Below, piece after piece: positions 7,902 to 16,405 of a stretch of 64,000 bases of DNA. Source of the stretch: Pedococcus aerophilus (GTDB taxonomy: Bacteria; Actinomycetota; Actinomycetes; Actinomycetales; Dermatophilaceae); contig NZ_BAAARN010000005.1 in assembly GCF_039532215.1 (NCBI RefSeq), positions 186,001-250,000 on the forward strand, written 5' to 3'. Made by a program: the position numbers and the translations under genes. Below the pieces are notes generated by a model. That model saw only the letters and a program-made list of their open reading frames with translations, searched no databases and had not been told where the DNA came from. The stretch's first letter is position 1. Each line of letters opens with the position of its first letter.

Positions 7902-9741
7902 AGCTGAGCAGGCGCCACACGAGGTCGTGCGTCAGCGGCGACCTCCGGCCGGCCAACCAGTCGTCCACCTGAGGGCGCAGCTCGTCGACATCGATGAACT
8001 CGTACGCGCGAGCGCCGTCGAGCCACGCGTCGACGTCGAGCTCCGCTGACCTGAGCCAGGTCCCCTGCGGTGTCTCGAAGCCGATCTTGTCGCGGCGATC
8101 CAGGATCACGTCCGGAACGATTCCCCGCATCGCGGCCCGGAGCACGTGCTTGGTCTGACCCCGGCGTGAGACCAGGTGGTCCTCGGGAAGGGTCAACAGG
8201 AACTCGGCGATGTCGACGTGCAGGAACGGGACCCGGCTCTCGATCGAGAACGCCATCGAGTTGCGGTCCGCGTGGCGCAACAACGCCTCCAGGCCGCGAT
8301 CGGTGAGACCGTCCCTCAGGACGGCCGAGAGGTGGCGCCCGCGCGGCACGTCGCCGGGCAGCTCGCCTGTCGATCGCAGGTCCAGCCCGTCGGGCCGCCG
8401 CATCAGCCGGCCAGGTGTCGTGGCCAGCCGGACGCGGTCCCGCGCTCCACGCGGCACTGCCTGCGCCGCAGTCGCCACCGCGAGCTCCAGGGGTGAGCGG
8501 CCGGGCTCCCCGGACCACCCGCGGGCGAAGCGGACGGCGTCACCGAGCCGACCTCGGGAGAGCAGGCTCCCGAGGCGGTAGCCCGGGTACCCGGAGTACC
8601 CGGCGAGCAGCTCGTCTGCGCCTTGACCGTCGAGCGTCACGGTGACGCCGGCCTCGTGCGCGGCGCGGAACACCCGGTACTGCGCGTAGATGCTCGAGCT
8701 GGCGAACGGCTCCCCCTGGGCGCGGACCACCGTGTCGAGGTCGTGGACCATCTCCCGGGGAGAGGCAAGGACCTTGTGCGGCACAGCGCCCACGTGGGCG
8801 TTCATGATGTCGACCCACCGCTCCTCGTCGACGGCCGAGTCGCGAGCGACGTACGAGAACGTGTGCAGCTCCGCCTCCGGCGCCACGTGCCGCATCGCGC
8901 CGACGATCACCGATGAGTCGATCCCCCCGGACAGTGCCGTCCCCAGTGGCACGTCGCTGCGCAGGTGGAGCCGGACCGAGTCGAGCACCAGCTCCCTCAG
9001 CTGCTCAGCGGCCTGGTCGAACGAGAGGTCGCGACGCTCCTCCACCGACGGCCACCACCACCGCTCCTGGGTGGACAGGCGACCGGTACCGAGGTCCAGC
9101 ACCATCATCGAGCCCGGCCGCAGCTTGGAGAGGCCGTCGACGAAGGTCTCCGCCGACTCGTCGTAGAAACCCAGCGTGAGAAAGCGGTACACCTGCCGGT
9201 GGTTGACCTCCAGAGGCTTTCCCACCAGGTCCATGAGGGCAGGCACCTCGGACGCGAAGGCGAACGAGCCATCGGTGTGGGCGTAGTGAAAAGGCTTGAT
9301 ACCGAAGGGGTCTCGGACACATGTGAGGGTCCCAGCGTGCAGGTCGAGCACGGCGAAGGCGAACATCCCGCGCAGGCGGGAAAGACACTGCCTGCCCCAG
9401 TGCTGCCACGCGACCAGCAGCACCTCGGTGTCGGACTGCGAGCTGAAGGTGCGGCCGGCCGCCTCGAGCTCGGTGCGCAGCTCCCGGTAGTTGTAGATCT
9501 CGCCGTTGAACACGAGGACGAAGCGCCCGTCCCGTGTGACCATCGGCTGGTGCCCGCCGGAGGTGAGGTCGATGACCGCGAGCCGTGTCTGGCCGAGGAC
9601 CACCTCTCGCCCTGCCACAGCCCGCCGCTCGAGACCGATGTCGTCCGGCCCCCGGTGGCTGAGCAGGCCGAGCGCGCGATTGACGGCGTCGACGTCCGAC
9701 GTCCCGCCCGGGGCAGCGATCGTCCCCGCGATGCCACACAT
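7858..9741 (-). CDS. asnB: Asparagine synthase (glutamine-hydrolysing) family amidotransferase
   Basis: A 627-residue AsnB-type enzyme. It starts MCGIAG, so Cys2 is the N-terminal nucleophile for glutamine hydrolysis. The glutaminase domain runs to about residue 200, and LSGGIDSSVI marks the ATP-pyrophosphatase loop of the synthetase domain. A GAGGGGG ribosome binding site precedes ATG 9741. The family makes asparagine, but copies inside surface-glycan clusters often amidate a sugar acid instead. Its place between a flippase and a GT2 makes that role plausible here; the sequence cannot decide. Confidence 0.85.
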   Translation of the reverse strand: MCGIAGTIAAPGGTSDVDAVNRALGLLSHRGPDDIGLERRAVAGREVVLGQTRLAVIDLTSGGHQPMVTRDGRFVLVFNGEIYNYRELRTELEAAGRTFSSQSDTEVLLVAWQHWGRQCLSRLRGMFAFAVLDLHAGTLTCVRDPFGIKPFHYAHTDGSFAFASEVPALMDLVGKPLEVNHRQVYRFLTLGFYDESAETFVDGLSKLRPGSMMVLDLGTGRLSTQERWWWPSVEERRDLSFDQAAEQLRELVLDSVRLHLRSDVPLGTALSGGIDSSVIVGAMRHVAPEAELHTFSYVARDSAVDEERWVDIMNAHVGAVPHKVLASPREMVHDLDTVVRAQGEPFASSSIYAQYRVFRAAHEAGVTVTLDGQGADELLAGYSGYPGYRLGSLLSRGRLGDAVRFARGWSGEPGRSPLELAVATAAQAVPRGARDRVRLATTPGRLMRRPDGLDLRSTGELPGDVPRGRHLSAVLRDGLTDRGLEALLRHADRNSMAFSIESRVPFLHVDIAEFLLTLPEDHLVSRRGQTKHVLRAAMRGIVPDVILDRRDKIGFETPQGTWLRSAELDVDAWLDGARAYEFIDVDELRPQVDDWLAGRRSPLTHDLVWRLLSFSRWYQNQGPWLRA

Positions 9742-9824
9742 GTTGCCCCCTCGACGTCCTCGACCACTGGACGGTCACTCTCCCAGACGTGCGCGGCCGC
9801 GCGCACGGTCCGTCGGACTTCCGG

Positions 9825-10787
9825 TCAGCCCGGGTCACGACTGGTGGCCGTATGGCGCCAGCGAGCCGATGCTGCGAGCAACGCCACCGCCTCGACCACG
9901 GTGACCTCGCGTCGCCTCACTGCCCGCAGGACGGCACCGGTGATCACCTTCGCTGCACGTCCCGTGGCGACCGCCTCGATGACGGGGACGGTTGCCGGGG
10001 CGACCTGGCGGTCGCGCACTGCCCGGGCCATCTGGACACGCCACGCCCAACGGCCCCCGACGTGCTCGTCCACGAGTCGAAGCGGTCCGCCCGACTCCCG
10101 CAGGGCGGTCAGGGCGTCCCCCACCGTGTGTCGGCCCGAGTCACCGATGACGTTGCCACTGTGCTGGACGTAGTCCTGGACGACGTCGTCGGCCTGCACG
10201 ATCTGTCCCAAGGATGCCGCGCAGACACCCAGCCAGTGGTCATGGATCGCGTGGCGGTTGCCCGGCGGGAAAGGCAGGGATGCCGCGACCACCTCGGGGC
10301 GGAAGACGGCCAGGCTTCCCGTGACGTGGTTGACCAGGAGGCTCGAGGCGAGGCCGCCGACGCGACGCCGCGTGGTGCCGGTCGCGTCTCCGCCGGCCAC
10401 GACCCGGGCACGGCCCACCGCCGCGGTCACTCCCGGGCGCGAGAGGAGAGGGGCGAGCAGTGACAGCTTGTCCGGGTACCACTCGTCGTCCTGGTCGGCC
10501 AAGGCCACCCAGGACACCACCCTGGTGTCGACGAGGCCCAGGAGTCGCTCGAAGTGGCGGTAGACCCCCAGGTTCTCGTCGAAGTGGTGCACCACGAACC
10601 TCGTGTCGCCCTCGACGAGGTCGCTCACGTAGGCGTGGGTCTCGGGGTCGTGGCCGTCGATGCCGACGATGCAGCTCCAGCGCTCCGCCTGCTGACGCTG
10701 CAACGACAGCACCTGACGGCGGAGCAGGCCACGGTCCGGACGGTGCACCGCCATGACCACGGCACCGGGCTGCGCGAGCTGGCTCAT
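9825..10787 (-). CDS. Glycosyltransferase family 2
   Basis: A 320-residue GT2. It shows VVMAVHRPD at the N-terminus and LADQDDEWYPDKL as the metal-binding DQDDxW motif typical of rhamnosyl/galactosyl transferases acting on O-antigen-like glycans. The frame is open further upstream, but ATG 10787 is preceded by GGAG at 5 nt and starts just before the first beta strand, so I use it. The gene sits 83 nt upstream of the asnB-like gene on the same strand, and both probably belong to the same glycan pathway. Confidence 0.82.
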   Translation of the reverse strand: MSQLAQPGAVVMAVHRPDRGLLRRQVLSLQRQQAERWSCIVGIDGHDPETHAYVSDLVEGDTRFVVHHFDENLGVYRHFERLLGLVDTRVVSWVALADQDDEWYPDKLSLLAPLLSRPGVTAAVGRARVVAGGDATGTTRRRVGGLASSLLVNHVTGSLAVFRPEVVAASLPFPPGNRHAIHDHWLGVCAASLGQIVQADDVVQDYVQHSGNVIGDSGRHTVGDALTALRESGGPLRLVDEHVGGRWAWRVQMARAVRDRQVAPATVPVIEAVATGRAAKVITGAVLRAVRRREVTVVEAVALLAASARWRHTATSRDPG

Positions 10788-10924
10788 GGCACTCCGTGGT
10801 CGGCGGGACGGACGCTGCGACCATACCGGCGCGGGCGGCCGCCGGTGGGACGTGCCAGAGGAACCGGGCCCGAGGTTGGCCGGCACCTGACACGCCGCAG
10901 GACACGCGCGAGCCACTGCTCACC

Positions 10925-10930
10925 TAGGCT
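10925..10930 (+). promoter_or_regulatory. -10 box for the leaderless mini-ORF before DUF808
   Basis: TAGGCT sits 6 nt before ATG 10937, the same spacing as the other leaderless starts in the window. A transcript would begin at that ATG, 50 nt ahead of the DUF808 start. Confidence 0.45.
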
Positions 10931-10936
10931 GTGCGA

Positions 10937-10987
10937 ATGGCCGCACCCATGCCCCCCACCGCTCCCCTCTGCCCGGTTGACCTCTGA
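10937..10987 (+). CDS. Leaderless 16-codon upstream ORF overlapping DUF808
   Basis: A mini-ORF encoding MAAPMPPTAPLCPVDL. Its ATG lies exactly 6 nt after the TAGGCT -10 box, and its TGA shares one base with the DUF808 ATG (TGATG). The DUF808 start has no visible ribosome binding site, so ribosomes finishing this mini-ORF could restart on DUF808. The same layout occurs at 61431-61475. That it is translated is inference; the geometry is seen directly. Confidence 0.45.
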   Translation: MAAPMPPTAPLCPVDL

Positions 10988-11919
10988 TGGCGGGGGGACT
11001 CTTCGCTCTTCTCGACGACATCGCGGTACTGGCCAAGGCAGCCGCCGCATCCATCGACGACGTCGGTGCGGCTGCCGGTCGGGCCAGCGCCAAGGCAGCG
11101 GGCGTCATCGTCGACGACACGGCCGTCACTCCCCGCTACGTCGAGGGCATCGACCCCAAGCGCGAGCTTCCCATCATCAAGAAGATCGCGATCGGGTCGC
11201 TGCGCAACAAGCTCCTCTTCATCCTTCCCGCCGCCCTGCTGCTGAGCCAGTTCCTCCCGTGGGCCCTCACCCCCCTGCTGATGCTGGGTGGCACGTACCT
11301 GTGCTTCGAGGGTGTCGAGAAGATCTGGGAGCGCATCGCCCACCGTGGCGAGGAAGCCGCCCACGGCGGTGAGGAGACGGCGCCAGACGAGAAGCAGATC
11401 ACGAGCGGCGCGATCCGCACCGACTTCATCCTGTCGGCCGAGATCATGGTCATCTCCCTCAACGAGGTGAAGTCCGAGCCCTTCCTCAGCCGGGCCGCCA
11501 TCCTCGTCGTCGTCGCCCTGGCCATCACGGTGCTCGTGTACGGCGTCGTGGCACTCATCGTGAAGATGGACGACGTCGGCCTCCACCTGTCCAAGACCGG
11601 GTCCGGCTTCCGGCGTTCCTTCGGCAGCGGCCTGGTCAAGGCCATGCCCCCGCTGCTGTCGACCCTGTCGGTCGTCGGCATCGCGGCGATGATCTGGGTG
11701 GGTGGCCACATCCTCCTGGTGGGCCTGGACGAGCTCGGGCTGCACGCGCCATACGACCTCGTGCACCATGCCGAGGAGGCCGTGCACGACGCCACGGGAG
11801 CCCTCGGCGGCGTCCTGGGCTGGGTGACGAACACCATCGGCTCGGCGATCCTCGGGCTCATCGTCGGTGCGGTCGTCGTCGCGGTGGTGCAGGCCGTCCA
11901 CAAGCGCAAGGCGCACTGA
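10987..11919 (+). CDS. DUF808 family membrane protein (YedI-like)
   Basis: A 310-residue protein beginning MAGGLFALLDDIA, the hallmark of DUF808/YedI proteins. The Ala-rich N-terminal segment (about residues 10-45) is followed by hydrophobic helices near residues 75-105, 165-200, 220-250 and 280-305. The family is widespread and its role is unknown. It has no ribosome binding site and its ATG overlaps the stop of a leaderless mini-ORF, which suggests translational coupling. Two short hairpins (GCCCGG/CCGGGC at 11930-11947 and GGTCC/GGACC at 11965-11978) lie just downstream and may weakly terminate transcription. Confidence 0.88.
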   Translation: MAGGLFALLDDIAVLAKAAAASIDDVGAAAGRASAKAAGVIVDDTAVTPRYVEGIDPKRELPIIKKIAIGSLRNKLLFILPAALLLSQFLPWALTPLLMLGGTYLCFEGVEKIWERIAHRGEEAAHGGEETAPDEKQITSGAIRTDFILSAEIMVISLNEVKSEPFLSRAAILVVVALAITVLVYGVVALIVKMDDVGLHLSKTGSGFRRSFGSGLVKAMPPLLSTLSVVGIAAMIWVGGHILLVGLDELGLHAPYDLVHHAEEAVHDATGALGGVLGWVTNTIGSAILGLIVGAVVVAVVQAVHKRKAH

Positions 11920-12018
11920 CCCCCGCGGCGCCCGGACCGAGCCGGGCAGCCACACGTGGCGGGTGGTCCGTTCGGACCGTTGTGTCGCTCATCCGGCGTT
12001 CTGCCACCTGTGGCTGGG

Positions 12019-12897
12019 ATGATCCTGCCCGTGACCACGGAGCGCCGGACCTTGCGCGCCCTCCTCGTGAGGGCGTTGACGGCCGTGCCGGTGTGGCTCG
12101 TCGCGGCGCTCACGGTCAACCTCGTCATCGGCCTGGTCAAGGACCTCGGTCTCGGCTGGGACGCCCATGCGTACTGGTCGGCATGGCGGGGTCCCATGTA
12201 CGACGCCGCCCCCAACACCCTCGACGCCTTCCTCTACAGCCCCGCGTTCGCCCAGCTCTACTGGCCATTGGCGCAGCTCCCCTGGCCGGTGGCGTGCACC
12301 ATCGCGGTCGCGGCCCCGGCGACCGCCTTGGCCTACCTGCTGCGTCCGCTCGGACTCTTCTGGGCCGTGCCGCTCTGGACCATCGGACTGGCCGAGACGT
12401 TGTCCGGCAACATCTTCTGGCTCCTCGCGCTCGTCGCTCTCTGGGGACTCGAGCGGCCCTGGCTCTGGGCCGTGCCGGCCCTCACGAAGGTCACGCCGGC
12501 GCTGGGACCGGTCTGGTTCGCAGCGCGTCGCGAGTGGCGACAGCTGGGCATCAGCGTCGCCGCCACGGTGCTCGTCGTGGCTGTGTCCTTCGCGATCTCG
12601 CCCGGCCTCTGGGGTCAGTGGTTCGACTTCCTCCGGGACAACGTGGGCGACTCGAGGCAAGGACTCGGATCAGCCGGCGCCCTCCCGCTGCTCGTGCGAC
12701 TGCCCCTCGCCATCGCGGTCGTGGTGTGGGGCGCCCTGACCAACCGTCGCTGGGCCCTGCCCGTCGCGATGATGCTGTCCACCCCGGTGACGAGCATCGC
12801 GTGCTGGGTCCTGCTGGCCGCCATCCCACGGCTCTCGACCAGGGCATCCGTGCCCACTGACAACCGCTCCCCGGCTCCGGCCCGGGCCAGTGGGTAG
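12019..12897 (+). CDS. GT87-like polyprenol-phosphate-mannose mannosyltransferase (DUF2029)
   Basis: A 292-residue polytopic membrane protein with about eight helices. DLGLGWDAHAYW near the first extracellular loop is the GT87/PimE-type catalytic region with an essential Asp. These enzymes use polyprenyl-phospho-mannose to extend glycolipids on the outer face of the membrane. At roughly 290 residues it is shorter than the usual 400, so the C-terminal part may be reduced. ATG 12019 or GTG 12031 are both possible starts; neither has a good ribosome binding site. Confidence 0.7.
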   Translation: MILPVTTERRTLRALLVRALTAVPVWLVAALTVNLVIGLVKDLGLGWDAHAYWSAWRGPMYDAAPNTLDAFLYSPAFAQLYWPLAQLPWPVACTIAVAAPATALAYLLRPLGLFWAVPLWTIGLAETLSGNIFWLLALVALWGLERPWLWAVPALTKVTPALGPVWFAARREWRQLGISVAATVLVVAVSFAISPGLWGQWFDFLRDNVGDSRQGLGSAGALPLLVRLPLAIAVVVWGALTNRRWALPVAMMLSTPVTSIACWVLLAAIPRLSTRASVPTDNRSPAPARASG

Positions 12898-12900
12898 CCT
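12895..12900 (+). promoter_or_regulatory. -10 box for leaderless YbaK-type gene
   Basis: TAGCCT ends 6 nt before GTG 12907. It overlaps the stop codon region of the GT87 gene. It supports leaderless transcription of the YbaK gene and a GTG start. Confidence 0.5.
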
Positions 12901-12906
12901 GCGACG

Positions 12907-13449
12907 GTGACCTCAGCGAGTGGCAACCTGACCTGGCACGTGGCTTCGGCGAGCACCGACCTGCTGGCCCCTCCAGTCGTCGACGCGCTCGGAACGGTGC
13001 CGAGCGCCAGGGTGGCTCCCATCGACGCGTCGCTGGCGGACACAGCGGCCTTCTGCGAGGCATATGACGTCGGCCTCGAGCACTCCGCCAACTGCGTCGT
13101 CGTGGCGGGCAAGCGCGCCGGCGAGGTCCGCTATGCAGCGGTGATGGTCCTCGCCTCCGCGCGGGCCGACATCAACGGGGCCGTTCGCCGCCACCTCGAC
13201 GTCCGCAAGATCAGCTTCGCGCCCCACGACGACGCCGTGGCCCTGACGGGGATGGAGTTCGGCGGGATCACCCCGGTCGGCCTGCCGACCGGATGGCCCG
13301 TGCTCGTCGACTCGGCCGTTGTCGCGGCAGGTGACGTCGTCATCGGCAGCGGGATCCGCGGTAGCAAGCTCCTGGTCGACGCCCGCGAGCTGGCTGCCCT
13401 CCCCGGTGCCGAGGTGCTCGACCTGTCGGTCCCGGTACGGGTCGACTGA
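12907..13449 (+). CDS. YbaK/EbsC family aminoacyl-tRNA deacylase
   Basis: A 180-residue protein with the YbaK/ProX fold. The conserved Lys is in VVVAGKRAG, and the Gly-rich GMEFGGITPVGLP segment is the family signature. These proteins hydrolyse mischarged tRNAs such as Cys-tRNA(Pro) or Ala-tRNA. It stands alone, without a synthetase neighbour, so it probably acts in trans. A TAGCCT box 6 nt before GTG 12907 indicates a leaderless start. The substrate tRNA is not deducible. Confidence 0.85.
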   Translation: MTSASGNLTWHVASASTDLLAPPVVDALGTVPSARVAPIDASLADTAAFCEAYDVGLEHSANCVVVAGKRAGEVRYAAVMVLASARADINGAVRRHLDVRKISFAPHDDAVALTGMEFGGITPVGLPTGWPVLVDSAVVAAGDVVIGSGIRGSKLLVDARELAALPGAEVLDLSVPVRVD

Positions 13450-13500
13450 CCGGCAGGGCCTTGGCAGGGGTCACTGGCGACATGTGACCGCCGAGGATGC

Positions 13501-14706
13501 TCAGCGGCCGGTGCGGCGGCGCAGGTCGCTGACGTGCGGTGATACGGCCGGGTCCAGGCCGAGGCCCAGCGCGAGGTAGGTGGCCGCGAAGTCGGTGGTG
13601 GCCAGCTGGCCGGCAAGCCGCGTCAGCGGGTGCCCGGGCTGGGCGACGACCTCGCTCACGCGGGCGCCCGCCTCCCTCGCCGCCTCGGCCACCGCGTCGG
13701 CGAGCGCCGCGGACTCGGCACCCTCGCGGGTCATCGGGTCCGGCGCCGCGTCACGGAGCATGAGCAGCCCGAGGCGCGGCGAGGCCGGGCCGTCGAGGAA
13801 CGGGTCGGTGAAGATGTCCGACCCGCCGTCGTTGCCGAAACCCGACCCCCCGCGAGCGGCGGCCGACGCGCCATACGCCGTCGTGAACGGCCCGTCGAAG
13901 CAGGCCACGATCTGCGCTGCATCATCGGGCAGCTCGCCGGAGATGGCGGGGACCCGGGAGGTGCGGGCGAGCATCGAGGCAGCGCGCCCCGCGGCGACGC
14001 CGTTGAGGGGCCCGTCGCCGAGGATGACCGGGACTCCCTCGGCGAGGTCGGCCGCCAGGACCTTCGCGGGGTTGACGAACGACTCCGACGACGGCCGGCA
14101 GGCCTCGGCGACCTCGTCGAGGCGGTCGGCGGCCTCGAGCAGGACCCGCTCCCCCACGTCGACGATGCCGAGCTCGCCGGCGGCGAGGAGCACCGGGGCG
14201 AGCAGCGACCAGAGTGCGGTGCGGGAGGTGCTGCGGCCTCGTCCGATGTCGATGTGGACGCCGCGCGCCTGGGCGGCGACGTCAGCCAGCGGCGAGTCCG
14301 CGGCACCGACGGTCAGCAGCGAGGCGCCACGGCGGGCGGCCTCGGCGGCGAGCGCCAGCGGGCCGGCCGCGCGGCCGGACTGCGAGACGGCGATGACGAG
14401 GTCGAGCGGGCCGACCCAGCCGGGCAGGGGCACGTTGCGCCGCACGCTCACCGGCACCGGCGAGCCGGGCTCGGCCAGCAGGTCGAGGACGTCGCAGACG
14501 ACGGCCGACCCACCGAGCGAGGCGACGAGCACCGACCGGGGTCGCTCCCCGCCTGCGACACGGCTGACGCCGCCCTCGGCGGACAGGTCGATGGCCTCAC
14601 GGACCTGCGCCCCCGCCGTCGCGAGGCCGCGCAGCGTCTGGTGGCTGTCGAGGGCGGCGATCGCGTCCTCGTCGTCGATGCGGGCCTCGTCGAGGTAGGG
14701 AGCCAT
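13501..14706 (-). CDS. SIS-domain protein, TobH/phosphomannose isomerase-like
   Basis: A 401-residue protein. SIS-type sugar isomerase segments include LVIAVSQSGRAAGPLALA (about residues 120-140), and a C-terminal half resembles bifunctional phosphoglucose/phosphomannose isomerase. In mycobacteria the equivalent gene (TobH) sits next to phosphomannomutase and manA. Here it is last in the order phosphomannomutase, Trm112, SIS. A role in mannose-phosphate metabolism follows from that context and is not proven. I start at ATG 14706 because the upstream frame extension is Arg-rich and not conserved-looking. Confidence 0.75.
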   Translation of the reverse strand: MAPYLDEARIDDEDAIAALDSHQTLRGLATAGAQVREAIDLSAEGGVSRVAGGERPRSVLVASLGGSAVVCDVLDLLAEPGSPVPVSVRRNVPLPGWVGPLDLVIAVSQSGRAAGPLALAAEAARRGASLLTVGAADSPLADVAAQARGVHIDIGRGRSTSRTALWSLLAPVLLAAGELGIVDVGERVLLEAADRLDEVAEACRPSSESFVNPAKVLAADLAEGVPVILGDGPLNGVAAGRAASMLARTSRVPAISGELPDDAAQIVACFDGPFTTAYGASAAARGGSGFGNDGGSDIFTDPFLDGPASPRLGLLMLRDAAPDPMTREGAESAALADAVAEAAREAGARVSEVVAQPGHPLTRLAGQLATTDFAATYLALGLGLDPAVSPHVSDLRRRTGR

Positions 14707-14723
14707 CGGACGCCGCCTTCGGA

Positions 14724-14939
14724 TCAGGCCAGCTTGCGGGCTTCGTCGACCAGGAGCACCGGCACACCGTCGTCGATGCGGTACTGCAGCCCGCACTCGC
14801 CGTTCGTGCAGTGCAGCTCGGGCCCGGCCTCACCGGCGGCGTCGTCCAGCTCGGAGCGGCAGGCGGGGCAGCGCAGGATCTCGCGCAGCCACGGCTCGAT
14901 CGTGCCGCCCGTGGTGGCTCCAGTGGTCTGCTCGGCCAT
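14724..14939 (-). CDS. Trm112 family protein
   Basis: A 71-residue zinc-ribbon-like protein. LRCPACRSEL supplies the first CxxC; the second half, LHCTNGECGLQYRIDDGVPVL, has a Cys pair and the YPI-like IDDGVPVLL end typical of Trm112. Family members act as small partners and activators of methyltransferases. The start codon overlaps the phosphomannomutase stop by 4 nt (ATGA), so it is coupled to that gene and leads into the SIS gene 17 nt later. Its partner here is unknown. Confidence 0.85.
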   Translation of the reverse strand: MAEQTTGATTGGTIEPWLREILRCPACRSELDDAAGEAGPELHCTNGECGLQYRIDDGVPVLLVDEARKLA

Positions 14940-16387
14940 CAGCCTTCTCCTCTCACCAGGGCGAGGACATCGTCCCGCACCCGTTCCATGGTGGCTACAT
15001 CCGCAGCCTCGACGTTGAGCCGCAGCAGCGGTTCGGTGTTGGACGCCCGCAGGTTCAGCCACCACATGCGGTCGTCGGTGTCGTTCGTGCCGGCATGCGT
15101 CGCGGTCAGCCCGTCGAGCTCGTCGAACTCCGCGCCCTGTGCCGCCGCCCACTCACGGACGATGGCCGTGGAGGCCGCTGCGTCGGTGACGGTCGAGTTG
15201 ATCTCGCCCGAGGCGGCATACCGGCTGTATGCAGCGGTGAGCCGGCTCAGCGGCTCCTCCTGCTCACCGAGCGCGGCAAGGACGTGCATCGCCGCGAGCA
15301 TGCCGGTGTCGGCGAACCAGAAGTCGCGGAAGTAGTAGTGCGCGCTGTGCTCGCCGCCGAAGACCGCGTCCTCGCGCGCCATCTCGCCCTTGATGAACGA
15401 GTGGCCGACGCGGGTGCGGACACCACGGGCACCCTGCTCGGCGATGATCTCGGGGACCCCCGCGGAGGAGATGACGTTGTAGACGACGGCCACGTCCGCG
15501 GCGCGCGCCCCGGCAGCGACCTCGCGCGCGATCTCGCGGGTGGCGACGAGCGCCGTGATGGCGCTGGGGCTGACGGGTTCGCCGCGCTCGTCGATGACGA
15601 AGCAGCGGTCGGCGTCGCCGTCGAAGGCCAGGCCGATGTCGGCACCGTGCTCGACGACCGCGGCCTGCAGGTCGCGCAGGTTCTCCGGCTCGAGGGGGTT
15701 GGCCTCGTGGTTGGGGAAGGTGCCGTCGAGCTCGAAGTAGAGCGGGACGACCTCCAGGGGCAGCTCGGGCAGGCCCGCCCCGGTGCCGAGGACGGCAGGG
15801 ACGGTGTGGCCGCCCATGCCGTTGCCGGCATCGACGACGACCTTGAGGTGCCGACCGCCGGACAGGTCGACGAGGCCACGCAGGAAGGCCGCGTAGTCCC
15901 CGAGCAGGTCGCGCTCGGTGACCGCCCCTCGGGCGACGTCGGACGGCCCGGCGCTCGTCCCCGTGTCGAGCAGCTCCTGCGCGAGGTCGCGGACCTCGGC
16001 GAGGCCGGAGTCCTGCCCGACCGGTCGCGCGCCCGAACGGCACAGCTTGATCCCGTTGTACTGCGCGGGGTTGTGGCTCGCGGTGAACATGGCACCGGGC
16101 AGGTCCAGGGCGCCGCTGGCGTAGTAGAGGCCGTCGGTGCTGCACAGCCCGATGAGCGTGGCGTCGAGGCCGTGCGCGGTGACCCCGTCGGCGAAGGCGC
16201 GCGACAGCTCCGGTGAGGACGGGCGCATGTCGTGGCCGATGACGACACCGGGCGCACCGTCGGCGGCGACGACCACCCGGGCGAAGGCGGCACCGAGGGC
16301 CCAGGCGACGTCGACGTTGAGCTGGTCGGGGACCAGCCCCCGGACGTCGTAGGCCTTGACGAAGTCAGCGAGCTGCGGCGTGGGCAC
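14939..16387 (-). CDS. manB: Phosphomannomutase/phosphoglucomutase
   Basis: A 482-residue alpha-D-phosphohexomutase with the four expected domains. The catalytic serine lies in FTASHNPAQYNG (about residue 100). The Mg-binding loop is DGDADR (about residue 258), and the sugar-binding GGEHSAHYYF and phosphate-binding RASNTEP are present near residues 340 and 450. It converts mannose-6-P (and possibly glucose-6-P) to the 1-phosphate, the precursor of GDP-mannose for glycans and polyprenyl-phospho-mannose. TAGGGT lies 6 nt before GTG 16387, indicating a leaderless first gene of the three-gene operon. Confidence 0.92.
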   Translation of the reverse strand: MPTPQLADFVKAYDVRGLVPDQLNVDVAWALGAAFARVVVAADGAPGVVIGHDMRPSSPELSRAFADGVTAHGLDATLIGLCSTDGLYYASGALDLPGAMFTASHNPAQYNGIKLCRSGARPVGQDSGLAEVRDLAQELLDTGTSAGPSDVARGAVTERDLLGDYAAFLRGLVDLSGGRHLKVVVDAGNGMGGHTVPAVLGTGAGLPELPLEVVPLYFELDGTFPNHEANPLEPENLRDLQAAVVEHGADIGLAFDGDADRCFVIDERGEPVSPSAITALVATREIAREVAAGARAADVAVVYNVISSAGVPEIIAEQGARGVRTRVGHSFIKGEMAREDAVFGGEHSAHYYFRDFWFADTGMLAAMHVLAALGEQEEPLSRLTAAYSRYAASGEINSTVTDAAASTAIVREWAAAQGAEFDELDGLTATHAGTNDTDDRMWWLNLRASNTEPLLRLNVEAADVATMERVRDDVLALVRGEG

Positions 16388-16393
16388 GCCCGA

Positions 16394-16399
16394 ACCCTA
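16394..16399 (-). promoter_or_regulatory. -10 box for leaderless phosphomannomutase operon
   Basis: TAGGGT on the minus strand, 6 nt before GTG 16387. It lies in the 18-nt gap to DUF3499, so the operon may have its own promoter apart from DUF3499. Confidence 0.5.
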
Positions 16400-16405
16400 G
16401 CGGGA

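Noticed and set aside
13450-13500. Terminator between the YbaK and SIS genes
   Set aside because: Only GGTCAC/GTGACC (6 bp) pairs, with no T-run.
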